This document shows positions 11,346 through 21,274 of a stretch of DNA of 31,390 nucleotides, piece after piece. Below the pieces are notes generated by a model. It saw only the letters and a list, made by a program, of their open reading frames with translations, was not told where the DNA came from and did no database searches. This DNA comes from Copromyces sp. CBS 386.78. Its lineage: Eukaryota > Ascomycota > Sordariomycetes > Sordariales > Sordariaceae. Location: positions 1 through 31,390 of the forward strand of contig MU839306.1 of NCBI GenBank assembly GCA_030685235.1, written 5' to 3'. The position numbers and the translations under genes are program-made. Position 1 is the first letter of the stretch; each line of letters begins with the position of its first letter.

Positions 11346-12850
11346 TTGATAACGGTAATCGACTTAGGAGTGTTATTTACCCCCTCCGCAATATCCTACG
11401 ACGACTGCAGCGATAGTATTAAGCTGTCGCTACCGATAATAATTAATAGAAGTGTAAATAGGCTCGAAAATAGCGTTTATAACCCCCTCGGAAGCATTTT
11501 AAAATATAACGACCCCGACGCTATATTTACTACAAAAACTTCAGAAAAGACGGAGGAAGATAATAAAACTATAAAAAAATTTATTGTTATAGCGAATAAA
11601 ACTATAGACTACGCCGCCGTAACGACCGACGACCGTTACTAAATTCGAAAATTCCTTTTCGAATTCGCGAAAACTCTTATGAAGAAAAGTATGTCTAAAA
11701 TACCTAAGGTAAATAAGGCCGCCGAAGCCTAATTTATTACTAAAAAGGATATCGATAATTTAAAGAAATTTATTTCGAAGGAAATAAAGAAGGACGCTTA
11801 AGAAGCGCCGAAGAAATAAGTTAATATTATTTAAAAATTGCCGGATAAGGTTAATACTACCTTCTACTACTTATTTACCGTTACTATTAAAAAATTTATC
11901 CCTTCTAATTACAAATGCTAATTTACTATTAAAGGGGCCTAAATTACCGCCGAATTTACTATATATTCGAACGATAATATAAAATAGGTTATCGAAGGCG
12001 TCCTAAAAGAAAACCCGTATAAAATAATCTACGTAACTATTAAAATAATAACGAATAGAAATTATATAATTATTTTTAACGAATTAATTAAAAATTAATA
12101 TAAAAAATATTAAATTTAAATTAAAAAAGTCTTTAAAAAAAAGTTATTATATCTTTAAATATTGTAGCTATTTTAATTAAAAGAATCCCGTAAGTTAATA
12201 TCGACGTAAAATAATCCGCATTAATTATATAAAAAATAAAGGAGAGGAATAAAGAAATAGAAATTATTCGGACTAAATTTTAAAAGAAACGTAAAGGGGA
12301 GGAAAAAAGAATATTCTTAATAGAAATCGCGACCGCGAAGGCTATAATCTTCTTCTAAGAGAATTTTTTCCTCTAAGACGGCAGCGTATACGTATATAAA
12401 CCGTTCTAAATTATAGCCTCCGCCCAATAATACTTTAAATATTAGTATTTTAAATATATAGCGAAATTCTATTATTAAGAAGACGTTTATAACCGTTATA
12501 GTAAAATTAAATATAAAGGGCCGCGTATAGGAGAAAAGAATTTCCCTTCGAATAAAGATAATTTTCTAATTTTTTATAAACTATATAAAAAGTTAGGGTA
12601 TTTCCCCTTCAATAAAAAGAAATACTTATTCGTAAGAGTAGCCTACGCGAAAATATTTATCAACTATATTAAAAGGCTTCATAATTTTATTATTTATAAA
12701 AAATTAATTAAATTAATATTAAAATTAATAATAAAATTAGAAGAAGACATTATAATCCCTAACGCCCCCTCTAACTCCTATTTAATTATAACCTTAAAGA
12801 AATTACTTATAAGAGGAGGAAAAAGAGGCTGCCTTAAGAAAATTAGAGGT
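11346..12850 (+). pseudogene. LINE ORF1 (gag-like RNA-binding protein) relic
   Basis: The first 98 codons (11346-11642) are open from a TTG, with no in-frame ATG at that point. After that TAA/TAG interrupt the frame. A basic segment around 11980-12110 resembles the fold that precedes the zinc knuckles in fungal LINE ORF1 proteins. A CCHC knuckle is visible at 12431-12472 with exact C-x2-C-x4-H-x4-C spacing, all four ligands converted to Tyr. A second, less perfect knuckle lies at about 12490-12530. The protein would have coated the LINE RNA. The start and the exact end are uncertain. Confidence 0.6.
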
Positions 12851-14247
12851 AATTTTCGGCTAAAACTTATAAATATAAACCTAATAAATATTTATATTTA
12901 CTTTTAAAATGTAAATAACTATATTTATATTAATTCTATTACTATTACGCTTTTAATCGCTACTATTACTTCTAAAGAAATAATACCCCCCTAGCCCGCT
13001 ATTTAATTAAAAGGAAGCTTTTTATAAAGTAATTAATAATTTAATTAAAAATATTCTATTAAAATATAGGGAAATCGTATAAAAGAAGGAAAACGCTATT
13101 TAAATAAAAAGAGACCTACGATATTATAATAATCTAAAAGCCGGATAAGAATTTAAATAAGGATATCTACCGGTCGAAGGGTAATAAATATTATAATATT
13201 AATTATTTAGAAAAGGGTAAAATAATAATTTATATAAATAAAAAGTAGAATTTAAAAGATTTAAACTTTTAAATTAGAAAGGATTAGGCTGTAGCGATAT
13301 TAAAGAATCTACGAAAATTAACAATTATTTATTTTATTTACTCCCTTATCTTCTTCTAAAATACGCTAAAATATTAATAAGGGTCTCCCTTCTTCGAACT
13401 CTTCGAAGAAAAACCTTCGGCCGGCCAATATATAACTGTAAAGGATTATAACCTTTATTACCCTAATTAAGATTTAAAGAATAGAACTAACCTAGGTATT
13501 GTAAGGTTACTTACGTAGGTATAATAATAAAAGTTTAATTTCGTTACCCTTTGTAGAAAATTAACAAAATTCGGAAATGTAATTAGAAGAAAGAAAGATA
13601 GAATAATCGATTACGTATAAATTTTATAAAGTATCGAGGCCGAATACTAAGGAGTATAATGGTACGGGTAAACGGGTTCGGATTATTACCCTTAAGAAAT
13701 TTAAATCCAAATAGGAAAAAGAAATAGAAAAGCGGAAATAGAGGAAAAGTTTAATTAGAATTTAATAAACGTAGAAAAAGTATAGAAAGCGGCGGAAAAA
13801 AAAATATCGATTCCAAAGGGGATTGAAATGGTAAAAGAGTTCGAATTAAAATTTAATAAATTCGACGGCGAATTTATTAATATTATAGAGGAATTCGTCC
13901 TATACTGAAAAAAAAGTCAGGGAAAATAAACAGATTAATAGAATTTAGAATATAAAATAGTAATAAAGGAGGTACAACGGAAATAGTAAGCTTAATTTAG
14001 GAATTAAATGTTTTTAAATTAAAAAGAATTTATAAAAGTAATAATAAAAAAAAAATTTTTATTATAAAGATTTAGAAAATAAAGTAACGTAATTATATTA
14101 TAAATATATCGAAAGACCTAAATAAACTTTAATTATTAAAAAAGTAAATTAAAATATAAAGCTATTATTTAATAAATCCTCTAAAATTACCACCCTTCAA
14201 ATAAAATAAGCGGGCGAACGAAGTTGAAAACTATAATAATAAAATAA

Positions 14248-14849
14248 GGGATGTCTATTCGTACTATTGACATCGTCTTTTGAGACTGTACTCCACTTTT
14301 TTGCCTATACATATCCCTAACCCTGGCGCTCCCGCACCAGTCCCCCTCGTACCGCGACCGCCAAGCTCCCAGATTTCAACCTATTACATCGCTAACAGCC
14401 GTAACAATCGCTGACAGCCGTGACAGCTGTGACAATCGCTGACAGCCGTAGCTGTGACAATCGCTAACAGCCGTGCAATCGCTGACAGCCGCTGTGACAA
14501 TCACTGACAGCCGTGACAGCTGTGACAATCGCTGACAGCCGTGACAGCTGTGACAATCGCTGACAGCCATGACAGCTGTGACAATCGCTGACAGCCGTGA
14601 CAGCTGTGACAATTGCTGACAGCTGTAGCTGTGACAATCACTGACAGCCGTGACAATCGCTGACCGTGCACCTCTGAGTGCGAGTCTGGGACTGTGTACG
14701 GCGCCGTTTCATGTCAGGTCACGAAAGAATGTAAAGCCCAGATTTTGCGGGGAATCTTGGCGAAATTTTCGAAAGAATACTTCTGAAAGTCGGAGTTAGG
14801 TGGGGTACAGTCTCAGAAGACGATGTCAACAGTACGAATAGACATCTTC
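14248..14849. mobile_element. Second MITE family, 602 bp, carrying a minisatellite
   Basis: The left end (from 14248) and inverted right end (from 14849) match over about 50 bases, sharing GATGTCTATTCGTACT then GACATCGTCTT and GAGACTGTAC, with a one-base length difference at the extreme tip. The flanks carry a perfect 8-bp duplication TAAAATAA (14240-14247 and 14850-14857). The terminal motif GTCT-TTCG-AC resembles that of the 415-bp MITE, and a second GTCTT copy again lies 22 bp inward. CpA/TpG are intact, so the element escaped RIP or arrived later. It has no coding capacity and is inserted in the LINE. Confidence 0.85.
14392..14659. repeat. Minisatellite inside the MITE, 11 units of 18-28 bp
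   Basis: Units begin CT(G/A)ACAGCC and end ACAAT(C/T)(G/A), apart from unit 4, which ends GCAATCG. Five are 28 bp and nearly identical. The others (25, 25, 22, 19, 19 and 18 bp) have lost inner parts of the unit. The unit core contains the palindrome ACAGCTGT. Unit lengths in order are 19, 28, 25, 18, 22, 28, 28, 28, 28, 25 and 19. The pattern fits slippage or unequal exchange. A long open frame across the array on the - strand only reflects the repeat. Confidence 0.9.
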
Positions 14850-16062
14850 TAAAATAAATATCTTTACCGACCGTTTCTTCCCGAAAATAGAGGTCCCGAC
14901 GAGCTATCTACTAAATTAGATTTAATTATTAAACAGCGATACCCTAATATTTATTAATAACCTAATTACCGAAGAGGATATTTAAGAAATCCTTTTGAAG
15001 ATAGTGCTTAATAAAATATTAGGTATCGATTAATTCTTAAATAAATTTTTGAAAATATACAGAAAACCGTTTAAATAAATAATAGCAGCTTTCGTTATAG
15101 CGAGCTTCCGGTTCGAATACTTCCCCTAATAATTTAAAAACGTAAAAGTAATTATTTTTAAAAAACTTAGAAAAAATACCGAATAATAAAAATTAGCCGG
15201 GGTATAATAGCTTATATTATTTTTAAATAACGTTAAAAAAATCTTTAAAGCCTTCGTAGTTAAAAAGTTAATATAAATAGTAAAAAAATATAATTTCCTC
15301 CTAGAAAATTAAATAAGTAATTAGGCAAATTGTTCAATTAAATTTGCCGTCCGAATAATTATTAACGTAATTTATATAATATAGAAATTTAAAATTATAA
15401 TATCTTTTATACTCTTCGATTTAAAAGGCGTATTTAATAGAATTAATTATAAATAACTCTTATATATACTATAGGAAATATAATTCCCGAAATAAATCTT
15501 CTAATAAATTAATAATTTCGTTATTGGAAAAAAAAGTTTTCTTTTCTTCGACGATAAAACCTCTTAACCTTATAATATCGTAATAAATATACTATAAAAC
15601 TCCCCCCTCTTACTAATCCTTTTTATTTTCTTTATTACCCTATTATACTATAAATTAACTACTATCTAAAACGCAATTACTATTAATTTCGCTAATAATA
15701 CTAATATTATTATAATAATTAAAATTACCGAAGAAAATTATCGAATATTCTAAACGGTATAAAATATTTATTCGGGTTAAATAATTAAAAAAAGAATAGA
15801 ATTTGAAGTAAGTAAAATAAAATTTATATATTTTATACGGACGAAAGAATTAAAAATAAAAACTTTTTAAATCGGAAGAATTATATTTAAACTAATAGAA
15901 TCGATTAAATTCTTTAAGGTTTAATTAAATTAGAAATTCAATTACTAAATATACATAGAAGTAGTAAAAAAAAAAATAATTACATAAACGAATATACTAA
16001 TATAATTAGCGATAAAAATTTAAAATTATTCTTTTATACGAACGAAGGAAATTTATATTAAA

Positions 16063-16310
16063 TATTGAAATGGAGCAAAACCATACCAACAAAGGAACGG
16101 GGCCACACTATACAAACTTGTATAGCGAGGAATAGATCCAAAGTTGATAATTTTATCCGTAGAATTGGATAGAGTTATTAAATTACAACTATAAAACTAC
16201 TAAAGGAAAGATAGAAGGTGAAGTAGAGCTTTACCTCTATACTTTTTCTAAGATAGTGAGGTGCGGATTTAGAGGTCGGTATTAAAGAAAATAGAAGGCA
16301 TTTTACCAAT
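16063..16310. other. Unmutated island of unknown origin
   Basis: This is a 250-base patch rich in CpA/TpG between the degraded LINE and an AT-rich spacer. It contains a short inverted repeat with 8-base arms and a 2-base spacer (CTATACAA-AC-TTGTATAG, 16108-16125). It has no LTR start or end motif, no terminal repeat pair and no convincing reading frame. It could be a short insertion that escaped RIP, or the surviving end of a longer element. Confidence 0.4.
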
Positions 16311-16681
16311 GTAATTAAAAATTTTAAAAGGGAATATTGTAAAGACCTTAAGAATATTAGTATTTAAATCGTTATTTTTCTACTTATTTATTTATAATTT
16401 AAAGGGGAATACTATCCTTTTTATACTTTTCTATCTTTAATCTTATTCAACCTTAGAGTAGATCCGCTCTTTAGTATTATAATTCTATAAATATCCTAAT
16501 ATTTACTCTAATAAAAATGCCCCAATTTAAATCTTCCCTTTAGAAGTAGTAAAAATATATTGAACTACTTCCGTACTATAAATTTAAATATTCGTTAAAG
16601 GAAAAGAAAGACGAAAGATATAAAATAAGGGCGACGATCCGTACCCTACGAAAAAATTAAAGAATATAAATAATTAATTTA
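16311..16681. other. AT-rich spacer, nothing recognised
   Basis: RIP-mutated sequence between the island and the end of the peptidase-like relic. No motif, repeat or frame could be supported. Confidence 0.4.
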
Positions 16682-18480
16682 TTAAATATTATAACCTATT
16701 CGCTACCTTTACTTCCGTACTTTCTTCGTACATTTTACGCGCTATTTCGCTATACGCTCCTTTACTTTCTTCTCCTTTTTAATAGCCGCTTTTTTATCCG
16801 CTTCTTTCTTTATTATTTCCTTAGTCCTTAGACGAATTCGATTTAAGATACCCTAAATCTTAATTATATTAAATTTAATTAGGAAAGGTAATTACTATTT
16901 AATTTATAGCCTATACGTCGGCGTATACTTTTCTTCTATTATTATTACTAAGCGGTCTTTTGTAAGGCTGAAAATAAGTAAGAGCGGTTTAATTTTATAT
17001 TTAATTAGTAATATAAAATAATTAATTAAGAACTATTCTTCGTTTATTAATATACGGATTTACTCTTCGTTTTTCTCTTTTTTTAACCTCTTTTTCGATT
17101 TCGGCTTTTTAAAAATATTTAGTAAAGTAATTTCGGCGGTAATCGTTTACGCTTTTAACGTTCGAAGGGCATTAAGATAATCGATATATTCTTTATCGGA
17201 AAGATCCTTTTTAGGGCTGTCTTCTCTCTCCTTTAATATAAAGGAAACTTTAATAATAAGGGTAAATTCCTAGTTTAAGAAGTCGTATAAAATAATTTCG
17301 TCCTTTTAATTGCTAATAATAGGAATTATCCTTCCGGTTTTAATATTTAGCTTAATATAAACCGGTATTTTTAATTCTTTATTAAAGATAATTTTATATA
17401 TTTTTCTATTTGATATAAATAAATTATAATATAGATTTGCGTACTCCTTCTTTTTTATTAACTTTTCTATAGAATTTTCTTATTTTATTTTTATATAATC
17501 GTAGGCTACCTTTATTTATTATTAAATTATAATAAATTCTAATTATTCAAAGTTATTAAATTACGTTTATAGTCGCTAGTACTTTTTATTTTCCTAAGGG
17601 ATTAGTAATACGTAAAGAGGATTTTTATTAATTAAATATTAATCCGCTCGTCCAATTTCTAAAAAGAATATCCTAGCTACTTCCAAGACTTAGAGTCTAT
17701 AAATCTATATTATTTTCTTACTTTAGGAAGGCTATATCCAACTATATTATTTCTACGCATATTCTCTTCAAATCTATATCGAAATATCTATAGTTTATAC
17801 GGGCGAAATTTATATACGTAGAGCGGATCCGCCGGACCCTCTCCTTAGAGTAATTAGAATTATAATAATATTATACGTATTTTAATTAATTAAAAATAAT
17901 TAGCGAAAAGTAATTATTATAATAGATAGGTAGGTACTACTATTGTATTATTAATAAAAAGGTTTCGACGCCTTTATTTATTACTATAAATTTCTAATTT
18001 ATTCCTATTAATATTTTGGCGTTTAAGGGGGTATAAACCTAATCGCCGAACTTTCTTAGTATTTACGCTAATATTATATAAACCGAAGTACTATTAAACT
18101 ACTATTTAATATTAGTATAATACTACAAATTTATTATACTGAATATATAAATATATTAAATTATATAATTAAATTAGTTTAGTTTTATCGGCTAATCGCT
18201 AAGCGGGAATAAATCCGTTCCAAAGATAAAATCGTACGTAGTAATATTTATTTTATAAAATAATATTTCGAAAAATAATATATTTTCTTCGTCTAATTCT
18301 CTATCTAACTTATATTTTAAAAACTATTAATTTATAATTAGTAATAAATCTTTAAATTCTTCCAAATGAAGAGGATAAACCTCGCCTTTACTAATATTAA
18401 TATTATTCTAAATTTCGGCCTGTCTTATTTATTACCTCCTATTATATTCAATATTTAATCCCTAATCCTCCGATTTAATA
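16682..18480 (-). pseudogene. Ulp1-like (C48) cysteine peptidase gene, RIP-inactivated
   Basis: Ulp1-family enzymes cleave SUMO-like proteins and also occur inside some DNA transposons. On the - strand, reading TAA/TAG as former Gln/Trp, one frame runs from about 18480 to 17703 and continues in another frame to 16682. The join needs one extra base near 17702. The catalytic pattern is visible: the His position (now Tyr, 17910-17912) in a YFSLIIF context; the Asp position (now Asn, 17859-17861) 17 residues later; and Gln (now TAA, 17718-17720) followed six residues later by the Cys position (now Tyr, about 17699-17701) inside Q-x4-D-C-G. The His-Asp and Gln-Cys spacings equal those of yeast Ulp1. 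A long lysine/glutamate-rich C-terminal part ends in a KKEADKKAAIKKEKK helix. The segment 18480-18960 may be its N-terminus, frame unresolved. Confidence 0.65.
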
Positions 18481-19019
18481 TTTTTATAAACGTATTTTTT
18501 CGTTTATATTTTTATATTTATAATATTATATTATAGTTTTTATTTAATATTTAAAAAGAAAATTCTAATTTACTCGTAATTATTTTTCTAAAAAGAAAAG
18601 GGTTATAATTTACTTCCGTAATAGCGTACGCTTACTATTTATATTCTTCGAAAAAAAACTTTCTTAATATTCGAAAAATATAGATATATTATATTTTAAT
18701 AATATAGTATTATTCTATAGTCGTCGTCGGTCCTTTAAATACCCTTTTAATATAAATCCACCCGTAAAATATTTTATATCCTAATTATTTTACTCCTATA
18801 AATATTTATCCGCCTTTTATCTCTACTTAAAAACCTTCCCGCCCTTATTACTTAAGTAATACGTTTCTTTATTATTTATATTATAATCTGCGCTTACAAT
18901 TCTTATACCTTCTTCCTTTATAGCTAATCCGCTCCTCCTTTTTCTTTTCCTCTCTTTTCTTATATTTCCGTAATTATTGCAAATTCTTTATTTCTACGAC
19001 CTAAATTCTATTTTTCTTT
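18481..19019. other. Region between two divergent relic genes
   Basis: This AT-rich, RIP-mutated stretch contains the possible N-terminal part of the peptidase-like gene on the - strand (to about 18960). It is also where a shared promoter for the two divergent genes would be expected. No promoter element can be recognised. Confidence 0.3.
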
Positions 19020-20299
19020 ACAATAGCTAATTTTTTACTATATCCGATAACGATTCTTAATCCTAGCCTAACCTAATTTAGAAGACTATTCGACGCGGTA
19101 ATTTACCCCCTAACTAAGAAAGCGGTAATCTATAGCTTAATATTAATATAGTAACCCTATCCTCCTTTATTAAGGACTTTCTTATCGCTCCGGAAGCGCT
19201 CCCAATCCCCATTTACCTGCTCAAAACTAGTAATAACCCTTTATACCTTAACGAATACTATAATAGTAAGAAATAATTCTTATCAAAGGTTTATATAAAT
19301 TTAATTACCGGTCTAATCCCTCTTAACGCCCTCTAAAGTATAAAATATAATAAGAATAACGAAGTTTTTACGAATAGGGTATAGATTTTTACCCTAACCA
19401 AACCTATCCTTACTAGCCGTCTATATATAAAATAAATTCTTCTATCCAATAGGAAAGACTTTATTAAATTTACTAATACTTTCTATTTCGCCGCCTAATA
19501 TAAATCCGTATTAAAATAGTATATTAACGCTCGGGACTTTAATACCTACTTTGCATAACGAATCTTTGTTAAAAAAAAGGGGTATAGCCTTAGGGGTATT
19601 ATAGCGCTTATATACGTACTAAAAAGGAATATATTCTTAATTTATTTATTTAAACTTTTAATCTTCTATATAGATCTACTTTTCACTATTATTAATCTCT
19701 TCCCTTATTAATTTTCTTCCAGTAATAAATATCTTTACTCTTACTACTTTACTAAAGTACAAAAATTATTTACCTCTATCTTTTTTAACGATAACTAATA
19801 GGAGATTGTAAATATTTAGTTACTATTTATTGGCTATATCTCTATACTAGGTAGCGTAAAAGGGAGGATTTATAGTAATTGCGCCTAGGACGTTAGATGG
19901 GTTAATGAATATACTTATTTAATAATTAATTTATAGCAGTTTAAAGCTTTTATTAAGAGGCAATTTAAGATAAAGAATATCTTCAAGGTTATAAAGAATA
20001 ATCGTAATTAGGGCGGTAATTTTTTAACGATTAATAATATCCCTCAATTAGAATAGGGTTATACTAATTAGTGCGTCCTTTATAGTAAAAAACTTTAAAT
20101 TAACTATACTTTATTTAAGTATTAGTAATTAAGCCTTAGGGGGAAGGGGTTCGTATTTAGAAGTAATTATTATTCGTAATTAGACTTTAATAAAGAAACT
20201 TCCTTCTAAGGAAATAATAATAAGAATGATAAGGGTAATACTAATAAAAATAGTAGCGAAGCGGAAATCCCTTTATTATGGGGCGCGAGCAAGCACTAA
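19020..20299 (+). pseudogene. Unrecognised protein gene, RIP-inactivated, divergent from the Ulp1-like gene
   Basis: One + strand frame can be followed without a frameshift from about 19020 to a TAA at 20297-20299 (about 425 codons), provided internal TAA/TAG are read as mutated Gln/Trp. The N-terminus is Ser/Gln-rich. The middle is rich in Leu, Phe, Tyr and Ile, with predicted helices (for example around 19560-19720) and segments such as DFLIAPEALPIPIYLLKTS near 19170. The last 35 residues or so are Asn/Asp/Glu/Ser-rich and were probably acidic before RIP. I do not recognise the family and see no catalytic motif. The preserved frame over 1.2 kb shows this was a real coding sequence. RIP implies it was repeated in the genome or lay next to repeats. 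Confidence 0.5.
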
Positions 20300-20306
20300 G
20301 GTAAGA

Positions 20307-20517
20307 TGTTAATTGTTGTGCGAGGAACTAGAAGAGGAACTTGTGCGCATACGAGAACTATGTAGGGCATAGTGTGGAGCCCTATGACCATGGGTGGCCA
20401 TGGATCTACAGGGCGGTACTATAGCTATATTATATTTAAATAACTACACTCAATTAGCTACACTAATACAGTACAGCACTTCTATTTATTTACAAGGAGT
20501 AGGCAATACTTATAATA
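20307..20517 (-). repeat. LTR in minus orientation, 211 bp (probable 3' LTR of a minus-strand retrotransposon)
   Basis: Read on the - strand it starts TATTATAAGTATTGCC (probably TGTTATAAG originally) and ends CAATTAACA, so the ends are TGTTA/TAACA inverted repeats. A polypurine tract lies directly upstream on the same strand (20518-20530). Most of it is CpA/TpG-rich and unmutated. The flanks give no matching 5-bp duplication (TAAGA at 20302-20306, CTACC on the other side), so it is not a solo LTR. The likely owner is the - strand chromovirus at 28560-31299, separated by the insertion of element 3. A Copia owner is also possible. Confidence 0.6.
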
Positions 20518-20530
20518 CTACCCCCCGTTT
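20518..20530 (-). other. Polypurine tract for the minus-strand LTR
   Basis: AAACGGGGGGTAG on the - strand lies immediately before the LTR start. It would prime plus-strand synthesis and identifies the LTR at 20307-20517 as a 3' LTR. Confidence 0.6.
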
Positions 20531-20800
20531 AAACTAACTCCCGGCTTCAAAACCGTTTAGAAACTATTAATATTTATAAAGTAGAGTATACTAAAACAGG
20601 TATTAGCTTAGCGCCAAGGCTCCTATTCAAGGGCGGCCGCCAATTAAAACATTATTAAATATGCCCTTTCCTCAAAAATATCCCTCCGCCGCAATTATTA
20701 TCCGAAATAATCCTAAATAAATTTAAAATTACGTTTAATAATTTTATAAATTTCCCTTCTATACCTTACTATTACTAACCCCCGACGGGGGGTACTATAA
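20531..20800 (-). other. Remnant of the internal region next to the minus-strand LTR
   Basis: Partly mutated, non-coding by eye. It ends with TATAA (20796-20800), the left target duplication of element 3. It probably continues at 28138 on the other side of element 3. Confidence 0.4.
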
Positions 20801-20999
20801 TATCACAGGATTACCTGTGATGGCACTAGGTACTACATAGTCGAATCCATTAGCCATTGGCCAATAGGACCGCATACACGCATCAGTAGGCCTCGGTCTA
20901 GATATAGGGCAGGCTATACTCCTCCCTCCTCTCCTTCTTTCCTTCCTCGTACAACTATATATATCCAACTATACCCCCAACGGTATTATCCCTATAATA
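20801..20999 (+). repeat. 5' LTR of element 3
   Basis: It starts TATCACAGG and ends CCTATAATA, 199 bp, the same length as the 3' copy. It contains the inverted repeat ATCACAGG/CCTGTGAT (20802-20809 and 20814-20821), a CCAAT-like box in GGCCAATAGG, and a pyrimidine-rich stretch (CTCCTCCCTCCTCTCCTTC, from about 20919). Differences from the 3' LTR are transitions in both directions, so both copies were mutated. Confidence 0.92.
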
Positions 21000-21103
21000 A
21001 TTAGTTGTACCTTACTATTATACTGCGCGCGTATACTTTAAAATAAGTCCATCGCCGCCGTCGTAAATTTCTCCGACGAGCTCGCGATTTCGTCGCCCCA
21101 CAA

Positions 21104-21206
21104 TATACCTCTCCTTCGTCGCACTACGATAGACCTCTCCTTCGTCGTACTACGATAGACCTCTTTTTCATCGCACCGCGATAGACCTTTCTTTCGTCAC
21201 TATAAG
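21104..21206 (+). repeat. 26-bp tandem repeat in the leader of element 3, 4 units
   Basis: Units at 21104-21129, 21130-21155, 21156-21181 and 21182-21206 share TA(G/T)ACCT followed by a C/T-rich stretch with TCGTC and AC(T/C)(A/G)CGA. The last unit is more divergent and one base shorter. It lies between the 5' LTR and gag. Its role is unknown. Confidence 0.8.
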
Positions 21207-21274
21207 GTAGCTAATAGATACTATACGCTATAAAGTAGCAAGTACTAATTAAAACGATTACAATTACTTAAATA

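Larger units (their letters stand above)
11280..16060 (+). mobile_element. Tad-like LINE (non-LTR retrotransposon) relic, split by a MITE
   Basis: There are two reading-frame relics on the + strand: an ORF1 with a CCHC zinc-knuckle cluster and an ORF2 with a LINE-type reverse transcriptase. There are no LTRs. The short 5' leader (11280-11345) abuts the broken 3' LTR of element 2. The RT region continues cleanly across the MITE at 14248-14849. The 3' end is lost at about 16060, where an unmutated island starts, and no poly(A) tail is visible. Assignment to the fungal Tad clade rests on the RT motif pattern and ORF order. Confidence 0.7.
12900..16060 (+). pseudogene. LINE ORF2 (endonuclease/reverse transcriptase) relic
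   Basis: The reverse transcriptase lies at about 15150-15960. Motifs seen after read-through include a 'KIFKAFVVKKL' stretch near 15240, a 'FDLKGVFN' catalytic A-motif near 15420, and the C-motif FANN at 15688-15699, where the F-x-D-D aspartates have become Asn. The order matches Tad/I-type LINEs. The AP-endonuclease expected upstream (about 12900-14240) could not be recognised, because that segment is too degraded. The MITE at 14248-14849 interrupts the frame. Frames shift at least once, so this is a relic and not a single reading frame. Confidence 0.65.

Noticed and set aside
14376..14612. 78-codon minus-strand repetitive open frame
   Set aside because: It is a by-product of the minisatellite, with the unit read over and over.
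14392..14659. CRISPR-like array of repeats
   Set aside because: Units are contiguous with no unique spacers, lie inside a MITE, and the context is eukaryotic.
20307..20800. Copia element on the basis of the TGTTA/TAACA LTR ends
   Set aside because: No Copia pol sequence is seen on either side of element 3, and the adjacent - strand pol has the Gypsy order. It is kept only as an alternative.
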